The notes below the pieces were generated by a model. It was not told the DNA's origin, made no database searches, and saw only the letters and a list, made by a program, of their open reading frames with translations. A stretch of DNA of 19,373 nucleotides. Source: an uncultured Ruminobacter sp. (lineage in GTDB: Bacteria; Pseudomonadota; Gammaproteobacteria; Enterobacterales; Succinivibrionaceae). The stretch spans positions 1-19,373 of the forward strand of contig CAAFXL010000291.1 of assembly GCA_900767005.1 (NCBI GenBank), given 5' to 3'. This document shows, one piece after another, positions 14,912 through 19,373 of the stretch; positions within the stretch are counted from its first letter, which is position 1; every line of letters starts with the position of its first letter. A program made the position numbers and the translations under genes.

Positions 14912-14960
14912 TGCTTTTCCTCCTAATAGAATATATGTTCGGTTTTGTCAACAAAAAAAA

Positions 14961-15179
14961 TTAAACATCTATCCCCTCCTTCATAAATTCCATAACTTCA
15001 TCATTAGAAAGACATAAACATTTTTGAAGTAATAACCAAAATTTAATTGTGCCATTTCTTGTTCCTTTCTCGATATTACTTACTAATTGTTTTGTACTTC
15101 TAGTTTCTTTTGCCAACATTTCTTGAGTAAATCCTAATTGCTTTCTATACTCAATTAACTTAGTTCTAATAAAAATCAC
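14961..15179 (-). CDS. Cro-like XRE helix-turn-helix regulator
   Basis: 72 aa. HTH from ~8 to 60 (YRKQLGFTQEMLAKETRSTK, QLVSNIEKGTRN). Small, first gene of the leftward operon and divergent from the repressor, so probably the cro-type lytic switch. The usable GTG at 15179 overlaps its own GGAG site. The spacing suits the ATT four codons later (ATTAGAACT), so a non-standard start is possible. Confidence 0.85.
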   Translation of the reverse strand: MIFIRTKLIEYRKQLGFTQEMLAKETRSTKQLVSNIEKGTRNGTIKFWLLLQKCLCLSNDEVMEFMKEGIDV

Positions 15180-15195
15180 TCCTTTCTATATTCGT

Positions 15196-15223
15196 ATAAT
15201 ATTTTATAGTACAAATTGTTCAA
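15196..15223 (-). promoter_or_regulatory. Leftward early (PR-like) promoter
   Basis: -35 TTGAAC (15218-15223), 16-bp spacer, -10 TATTAT (15196-15201). It drives cro and the leftward operon. The start is close to the AAAGGAG site, so the leader is short. Confidence 0.6.
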
Positions 15224-15338
15224 TAATTATTGATATACTGAACATATACTACATTTATAATTATACTCATATAATTTCTTTTTTCAATATGTTTTGATTA
15301 CTTTTTAAATAAAAGTATTCATAATGAAGCCTTTTTAC

Positions 15339-15355
15339 TTGATATTGAATATCAA
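15339..15355 (+). promoter_or_regulatory. Perfect palindromic operator at repressor promoter
   Basis: TTGATATTGAATATCAA: 8-bp arms around a single G. The left arm supplies a candidate -35 TTGATA with a 15-bp gap to TATAAA (15360-15365). Likely binding site of the cI-like or cro-like protein. Related half-sites lie at 15230-15236. Confidence 0.55.
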
Positions 15356-15394
15356 AAACTATAAAATCAATTGGTAAACGAGGAGGAATGAATA

Positions 15395-15721
15395 ATGTTA
15401 GGCAACAAATTAAAGGAATTAAGAAAGAGCAGAGGATTAACTCAAGATGATATTGCTGCTAAATTTAATTTAAGTCGTGGATCAGTCTCAAATTGGGAAA
15501 AAGGAAGAAGAAAACCATCAATAAAACAATTAGAGGTATTAGCAAATTTCTATAATGTAAGTCTTGATTTCTTTGCAGAGGAAACTAGCACTAATGAAGT
15601 TGTAGATGTATTGGAACGTGCCAAAAACTTATTAAAAGATGACAACGTTCCAACATCACAAAAAGAGGAATTATATCAAGAAATAATGAGATTATATTTA
15701 GAGCTTAAATCTTCTAAATAA
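15395..15721 (+). CDS. cI-like XRE repressor
   Basis: 108 aa. HTH at ~5-60 (LKELRKSRGLTQDDIAAKFN, LSRGSVSNWEKGRRKPS). The C-terminus is a short helical region for dimer contacts; no peptidase (LexA-like) domain is present, so release is unlikely to be by RecA-driven self-cleavage. GGAGG 8 nt before the ATG. Divergent from cro, so it probably keeps lysogeny. Confidence 0.9.
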   Translation: MLGNKLKELRKSRGLTQDDIAAKFNLSRGSVSNWEKGRRKPSIKQLEVLANFYNVSLDFFAEETSTNEVVDVLERAKNLLKDDNVPTSQKEELYQEIMRLYLELKSSK

Positions 15722-15878
15722 AATTATTGCTTTTATCTTGTTTTAATTTTTGGACTTGTTCACTGGTATAAAATAAATCTTCATGATTTTGAAATACTTT
15801 ATTTATAACATCATACACACGCTTTAAATTATCTCTTGTAGGTTGTTTAGAGTATGTAATAATTTTCGTATTACTCAC
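15714..15878 (-). CDS. Small conserved prophage protein opposite the repressor
   Basis: 54 aa from GTG at 15878 (VSNTKIITYSKQPTRDNLKR), chosen since AGGGAG lies 10 nt upstream; an ATG at 15899 has no site. It is similar to small proteins I recall in Firmicute prophages near the switch, function unknown. It converges on and overlaps the repressor 3' end by 8 nt; its upstream side has an 18-bp element. Confidence 0.6.
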   Translation of the reverse strand: MSNTKIITYSKQPTRDNLKRVYDVINKVFQNHEDLFYTSEQVQKLKQDKSNNFI

Positions 15879-15910
15879 AAAATATACGCTCCCTATCATT
15901 TGATAATTAA

Positions 15911-15928
15911 AGTTTACTAAAAGAAGCG
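15911..15928 (-). repeat. Recurrent 18-bp element, copy 4
   Basis: Plus strand agtttactaaaagaagcg; differs from copy 1 in the middle. Lies in the gap between the minus small ORF and the recombinase, so it could control either. Confidence 0.55.
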
Positions 15929-15955
15929 TTTTAGAACTAGAGGGGAATGTTGGTT

Positions 15956-17803
15956 ATGTTTGAAGAAAATAGGGAAATACCATTTTTTTATGAAGAGCTT
16001 TTAATCTTTTTGAGAAAATCAAGAAGTGATAATCCTAATGAATCTATTGAAGAAACATTATCAAGACATGAAAAACAATTGCAAGAATTAGCTGTTAAAT
16101 TAACAGGTAAACCTATTCCAGAAAGAAATATCTATCGTGAGGTTATATCAGGTGGTGAAGAATTAGAAAGCCGACCTGAATTTATAAAAACTCTTAAAAG
16201 ATTAGAAACTGGAAATATAAAAGGCGTTTTGGTTATTGATCCTCAACGTTTATCAAGAAGTGGAATGTATGGTGCAGGTGATATAATTAATGCTTTTCTT
16301 TACACTAATACTTTAATAATCACTCCTACTAGAACATACAACCTAAATGATAAATACGATAAGAAGTTTATTGAAATGGAATTGATGCAGGGTGCAGAGT
16401 TTCTTTCATATATCAAAGAAAAACTTTCTAATGGTAAAATGCAATCTTTAAAAGAGGGTAAATATATCGGTAGTGAAACACCATATGGATATGATAAAGA
16501 AAAAATCAAGAATGACAAAGGATATAAATTAATAATCAATAAAGAAGAATCTGAAATAGTTAAAATGATTTATGATATGTATATTGAAGAAGATATAGGA
16601 TCTGTTACTATTGCTAATCAATTAAACGCTTCAAATATAAAACCTAGATGTAATGAATATTGGAAACCTGATTATGTTTTGAGCATCCTAACCAATCCAA
16701 CTTACTATGGCATGTTGACTTGGCAAAAAAGAAAAAGTGTTAAAGTTTTTGAAGATGGAAAAGTAAAAAAGAAAGTAAAAACTAATAAAGAGCCTTTACT
16801 TGTTAAGGGAATACATGATCCAATTATCACTAAAGAACAATTTGAAATAGCACAAGAAAAAATAAGAAATAACAATACTAATAAAAACCCTAGAAATTGT
16901 GAACTTACTAACTCATTAGCTGGATTATTAAAGTGTGGTAAATGTGGTTTTACAATGATTATGAAAAAGCCTACAGGTGCAAATAAAGAAATTGAAAGAA
17001 GAGTTTATGATTTAGATAAACAAGAATTAAATACTTTTTTAAGAGCCGCAAAAAAAGAAAGCAAATTATCATTAACACAAATAGCAAATGCTTTAGATTT
17101 AGAAAAAGCTCAAGTTGATAATTGGTTTGCTAAGGATTTAAAAAGGGTGCATTATTCTAAACACTTTGCTTCTAAATGGAATGAGCTAAAAAAGGTATTA
17201 AATATTAAAACTAAAAAATATGATAAAGCAATAACAACTTATGAATATTCTAGGCTTGGAAATATAGTTGAATGTAGGAATCCACGTTGTAGCAATGTAT
17301 CAAGTTATCATCAAATAGTAGAAGAAAGAATACTTGAGTCTATCCGCTCCAAATTTAGCGACTACAAGTATTTTATAGATAACTATGAAGAAGTTATTGT
17401 AAAAGAAAAGAAATCGAATATAAAGGCATTAGAGCGTATTAAAACGGATATTGAAAAATTGAATAAACGATTGAAGAATGCTAAAAAGTTTTATGAGCTA
17501 GAAGATTATACAAGAGAAGAATATTTAGAAGCCAAACAGGAAATAGAAAAGGATCTAAAAATATTAACATCTAAAGAGGAAGAATTAAAAAAGGATGAGC
17601 AGCAAGAAAAGCTCATCCAGTATAAAAAAGCAGTTCCACAATTAGAACTAGTGGTAGGCAAATACCACCTCCTCAATATAGCAGAAAAGAACGAACTATT
17701 AAAGCAAATAATAGAAAAAATTGTATATACGAAAGAAGAAAGAGGTTATAAAGGAAACGATAAAAAAGACCGCTTCACACTAGAAATTTACTATAATATA
17801 TAA
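15956..17803 (+). CDS. Large serine recombinase (integrase) with inserted HTH
   Basis: Site-specific integrase of ~615 aa; I chose the ATG at 15956 because the AGAGGGG site is too near 15947. Numbering below is from the ATG at 15947. Catalytic Ser in FLRKSRSD (S25), RPEF at 76-79, and VLVIDPQRLSRSG (95-106) are the resolvase domain; ITPTRTYNL at 125-133 is typical of the prophage subgroup. The recombinase domain follows (KYIGSETPYGYD, then TNPTYYGMLTWQ). The zinc ribbon is split: C330-GKC333 and C443-C448 are ~110 residues apart. The insert (~355-425) holds an HTH-like part LSLTQIANALDLEKAQVDNW. A coiled coil at 485-560 follows. Expected role: integration and excision. Confidence 0.93.
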   Translation: MFEENREIPFFYEELLIFLRKSRSDNPNESIEETLSRHEKQLQELAVKLTGKPIPERNIYREVISGGEELESRPEFIKTLKRLETGNIKGVLVIDPQRLSRSGMYGAGDIINAFLYTNTLIITPTRTYNLNDKYDKKFIEMELMQGAEFLSYIKEKLSNGKMQSLKEGKYIGSETPYGYDKEKIKNDKGYKLIINKEESEIVKMIYDMYIEEDIGSVTIANQLNASNIKPRCNEYWKPDYVLSILTNPTYYGMLTWQKRKSVKVFEDGKVKKKVKTNKEPLLVKGIHDPIITKEQFEIAQEKIRNNNTNKNPRNCELTNSLAGLLKCGKCGFTMIMKKPTGANKEIERRVYDLDKQELNTFLRAAKKESKLSLTQIANALDLEKAQVDNWFAKDLKRVHYSKHFASKWNELKKVLNIKTKKYDKAITTYEYSRLGNIVECRNPRCSNVSSYHQIVEERILESIRSKFSDYKYFIDNYEEVIVKEKKSNIKALERIKTDIEKLNKRLKNAKKFYELEDYTREEYLEAKQEIEKDLKILTSKEEELKKDEQQEKLIQYKKAVPQLELVVGKYHLLNIAEKNELLKQIIEKIVYTKEERGYKGNDKKDRFTLEIYYNI

Positions 17804-17810
17804 AAAATAA

Positions 17811-17836
17811 AGAGGCTCTTATTGAGTCTCTTTTTT
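17811..17836 (+). terminator. Rho-independent terminator of recombinase
   Basis: Stem AGAGGCTC/GAGTCTCT (one G-U) with TTATT loop, then TTTTTT. It is 7 nt past the recombinase stop. Confidence 0.85.
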
Positions 17837-17879
17837 AAAACCTAGATATATCAATGGTTTAATCCGTAGCGTTTATTAT

Positions 17880-17923
17880 ACCTAACATAGCTGTTTATAT
17901 TCGTGGTGATATGTATGTTAGGT
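17880..17923. other. Candidate phage attachment site
   Basis: Perfect 10-bp inverted repeat ACCTAACATA ... TATGTTAGGT with 24 bp between, 77 nt after the recombinase stop. The size (~44 bp) and place fit attP or attL of a large serine integrase. The flanks are also partly symmetric. It is not a terminator, since no T-run follows. Genes to the right look phage-like, which favours attP. Confidence 0.45.
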
Positions 17924-17949
17924 GTTATTTCTACTATGATTAAATATTA

Positions 17950-18210
17950 TTATTCTTTTACCTCTTTATTAGCTTCCGCTTCTTGTTCCCATTCTTCCTC
18001 ATAGCAATTATGACAAACACAATAACCTAATCCAAAGCTATTATGATATTGTCTCGATGTATAACTATCACCAAATCTTAATTCATTGCCACAATTAATA
18101 CATTGAATGATTTGATTCATATCATTTGAATATAAGCCAATTTTTCTATTATCAGGTATTTCTACCTTTTCATATTCTCTTGTTTTAAAATTCCACTTAT
18201 TAACTAGCAT
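17950..18210 (-). CDS. Zinc-ribbon phage protein
   Basis: 86 aa. Begins MLVNKWNFKTREYEKVEIPD; CINCGNE (C37/C40) and CVCHNC later form a zinc ribbon, followed by an acidic Glu tail. The same opening and ribbon recur in Firmicute phages, function unknown. AGGAGGTG site; 1-nt overlap with upstream stop. Confidence 0.8.
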   Translation of the reverse strand: MLVNKWNFKTREYEKVEIPDNRKIGLYSNDMNQIIQCINCGNELRFGDSYTSRQYHNSFGLGYCVCHNCYEEEWEQEAEANKEVKE

Positions 18211-18512
18211 TATCTAACACCTCCTAACCTAGCCATAATCACTTTATTATTGCATTCATCACAACATAAACCGCTCTTTAAAGGTTCTGCATTATGACCA
18301 TAACCGATTATGTCTTTACCACATAAACAGCACTTGTTCACTTCTTCACATATAACCTCAAACTTATCTACCTCAGGAATTAAAGCACAACCGCCCCAAG
18401 ATCCATGTAATTGACCTATACTATCAATAAATTCAATAATTCCTTCTCTACCTTCATATTGTGGTTCATCTTTCATTGAAATTATTTTTATTTTGTCTCC
18501 TACTTTATACAT
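18210..18512 (-). CDS. DUF4314-like protein with Cys-rich tail
   Basis: 100 aa. Residues 1-52 match the DUF4314 pattern (VGDKIKIISMKDEPQYEGRE, GQLHGSWGGCALIPEVDKF), an SH3-like beta barrel. Residues ~60-90 add a zinc-ribbon-like CCLCGKD and CCDEC. Unknown role; common near phage early genes. TAAGGAGG site. Confidence 0.8.
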   Translation of the reverse strand: MYKVGDKIKIISMKDEPQYEGREGIIEFIDSIGQLHGSWGGCALIPEVDKFEVICEEVNKCCLCGKDIIGYGHNAEPLKSGLCCDECNNKVIMARLGGVR

Positions 18513-18525
18513 TGGTTATTCCTCC

Positions 18526-18942
18526 TTAAAGTACTATTTTTAATTTAAAATCTTTTATAGGTTTTATTTCCCAAGCGTTATAAACGCATTTATCACTACA
18601 ATTCCAAATATCATAGATAACACCATCAATGCATGAAGTCCAATGTCCTGCCATTCTTAATATGTAATTGCCTTTAGGAAATGCTTTGCAAAATCTTTCT
18701 CCATTCATTCTAGGTTGTCCTTTTACCGCTTGGAAACTCAATTTTTTAGCTTTTAAAACTTGCTCAACATACTTATCACAATTTCGATCCGCATTGAATT
18801 TTGAAGCTCCTGTAATCTTTTTAAAACGATTTAATTCTCTTTGAACTTCCATATAGTTCATTCCTGTTGTTGTAGTGATTGCTCGTTTTACACAATCACC
18901 AACTCTTAACCCTTTAGGGTGAACATTTAAAAATTTATACAT
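18526..18942 (-). CDS. Papain-like cysteine-peptidase-like phage protein
   Basis: 138 aa. VGDCVKRAITTTTGMNYMEV (C17) and ILRMAGHWTSCIDGVIYDIW (H100, D111 or N114) keep the order Cys-His-Asp/Asn of papain-fold peptidases. Members with DCV-RA and AGH appear in many Firmicute phages without proven activity. Catalysis is inference. AGAGGTAATGAATT site. Confidence 0.65.
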   Translation of the reverse strand: MYKFLNVHPKGLRVGDCVKRAITTTTGMNYMEVQRELNRFKKITGASKFNADRNCDKYVEQVLKAKKLSFQAVKGQPRMNGERFCKAFPKGNYILRMAGHWTSCIDGVIYDIWNCSDKCVYNAWEIKPIKDFKLKIVL

Positions 18943-18974
18943 AATTCATTACCTCTTACATTTCTTTTACCTTC

Positions 18975-19157
18975 TTATTCAGCATAAACAATAAATGTAT
19001 ATGAAGAATCATTAACTTTTTCGATATCCCAACAACAATTGTACTTTCCATAAACATAATCTTCTGCTTCTTGATAATTATCAAATTCTAATCTTTCAAG
19101 TTCTTTTCCATTTGTATCTTTAACTTTAATTTTTAAATTTTTCATTTTCCTTACCAT
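18975..19157 (-). CDS. Small phage protein, first after leader promoter copy B
   Basis: 60 aa; strand-helix-strand (LKIKVKDTNGKELERLEFDN, then YTFIVYAE). Start either at 19157 (AAAGG site) or at 19145 (MKNLKIKV, AAGG site), both tightly spaced. Unknown function; driven by the promoter at 19202-19230. Confidence 0.65.
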   Translation of the reverse strand: MVRKMKNLKIKVKDTNGKELERLEFDNYQEAEDYVYGKYNCCWDIEKVNDSSYTFIVYAE

Positions 19158-19169
19158 TTACCTTTCTTG

Positions 19170-19230
19170 GTAGTTTTTACCTCTTCCTTAACTACATACA
19201 TATATTACCATATATTATTATATATGTCAA
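19170..19230 (-). promoter_or_regulatory. Extended -10 promoter with hairpin leader, copy B
   Basis: -35 TTGACA (19225-19230), 17-bp spacer, extended -10 TGnTAATAT (hexamer 19202-19207). Leader hairpin GTAGTT/AACTAC (19170-19195) again holds TTAAGGAA. 15 bases (TATGTAGTTAAGGAA) are identical to copy A. Confidence 0.75.
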
Positions 19231-19267
19231 ATATTAAAGTGAAATAAATTACATTTTTTTAACAAAT

Positions 19268-19289
19268 AAAAAAGAGCCATTATAGGCTC
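19268..19289 (-). terminator. Rho-independent terminator
   Basis: Stem GAGCC/GGCTC (19274-19289), followed on the minus strand by TTTTTTATTTGTT. Ends the partial gene at 19296. Confidence 0.75.
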
Positions 19290-19295
19290 AATAAT

Positions 19296-19373
19296 TTATA
19301 ATGCTTTTACAATTAAATTATATTCGTTATGTTTGATTATTCCTCTTAAATAAATATCAGTAATTTTTTGATA
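19296..19373 (-). CDS. 3' end of an unknown gene, cut by window edge
   Basis: 25 residues plus stop in an open frame ending KHNEYNLIVKAL, directly followed by a terminator. The start is outside the window. No family can be given. Confidence 0.55.
   Translation of the reverse strand, partial: YQKITDIYLRGIIKHNEYNLIVKAL

Noticed and set aside
14928..14941. LexA-box-like CGAACATATATTCT (minus)
   Set aside because: Only one half fits the Firmicute consensus; could equally be a repressor half-site (GAACATATA also near 15240). Not enough to call.
14923..14951. TTGACA with TATTAG at 17 bp, as promoter for the recombination block
   Set aside because: The GGAGG of the first gene would lie upstream of the predicted start, so the RNA would lack its ribosome site.
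16300..16539. Minus-strand ORF in the recombinase
   Set aside because: Antisense shadow with hydrophobic, low-complexity translation and no ribosome site; same holds for the plus-strand ORFs opposite the minus genes (for example 2525-2884, 5641-5856, 14494-14751).

Overview
The window is a very AT-rich stretch of a temperate phage or prophage from a low-GC Firmicute. A gut Erysipelotrichia or Clostridia host is plausible but not proven. The evidence is the gene set: a cI/cro-type switch, a large serine recombinase, single-strand binding protein, a Rad52-like annealing protein, a RecB-type nuclease, RusA, a NinB-like protein, replisome organiser, DnaC-type loader, and many tiny ATGA-overlapping ORFs. 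Trp is read as TGG throughout and TGA is an ordinary stop, so the standard bacterial code applies.

Layout from right to left, the direction in which most genes are read. 19373-17950 (minus): the end of an unknown gene, a terminator, a strong promoter with a structured leader, then four small genes (basic/acidic 60 aa protein, papain-like cysteine-peptidase-like protein, DUF4314-like protein, zinc-ribbon protein). 17923-17880: a 10-bp perfect inverted repeat just past the recombinase, a candidate attachment site. 15956-17803 (plus): large serine recombinase. 15714-15878 (minus): small convergent ORF. 15395-15721 (plus): cI-like repressor. 15180-15394: divergent control region. 15179-8012 (minus): cro-like gene, then the recombination/replication block, in which homing endonuclease genes flank ssb, ending with RusA and an adenine methyltransferase broken by a frameshift. 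8007-2632 (minus): a long cassette of small, mostly unrecognised zinc-binding or coiled-coil proteins, driven at least partly by a second copy of the promoter/leader seen at 19.2 kb, and closing with a remarkable fusion of sigma-70 region 4 to an RNA polymerase alpha C-terminal domain. 2590-2373: an internal promoter and a structured leader RNA. 2372-100: an HNH protein with a replisome-organiser-like N-terminus, the DnaD-like replisome organiser and the DnaC-like loader.

How the parts may work together: the repressor/cro pair chooses between lysogeny and lytic growth; the minus-strand operon then makes SSB, annealing protein, nuclease and RusA for recombination and organiser plus loader to recruit the host helicase. 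The sigma4-alphaCTD protein could redirect host RNA polymerase to phage promoters; an 18-bp element repeated four times between genes is a candidate target. The most unusual items are that fusion, the leader RNA at 2391-2538 with two perfectly complementary 7-nt hairpin loops, the helix-turn-helix domain inserted into the recombinase zinc ribbon, the repeated promoter/leader module, and the frameshifted methyltransferase. No tRNA, rRNA, CRISPR array or insertion sequence was seen. Bases 1-99 hold no gene that I can support.
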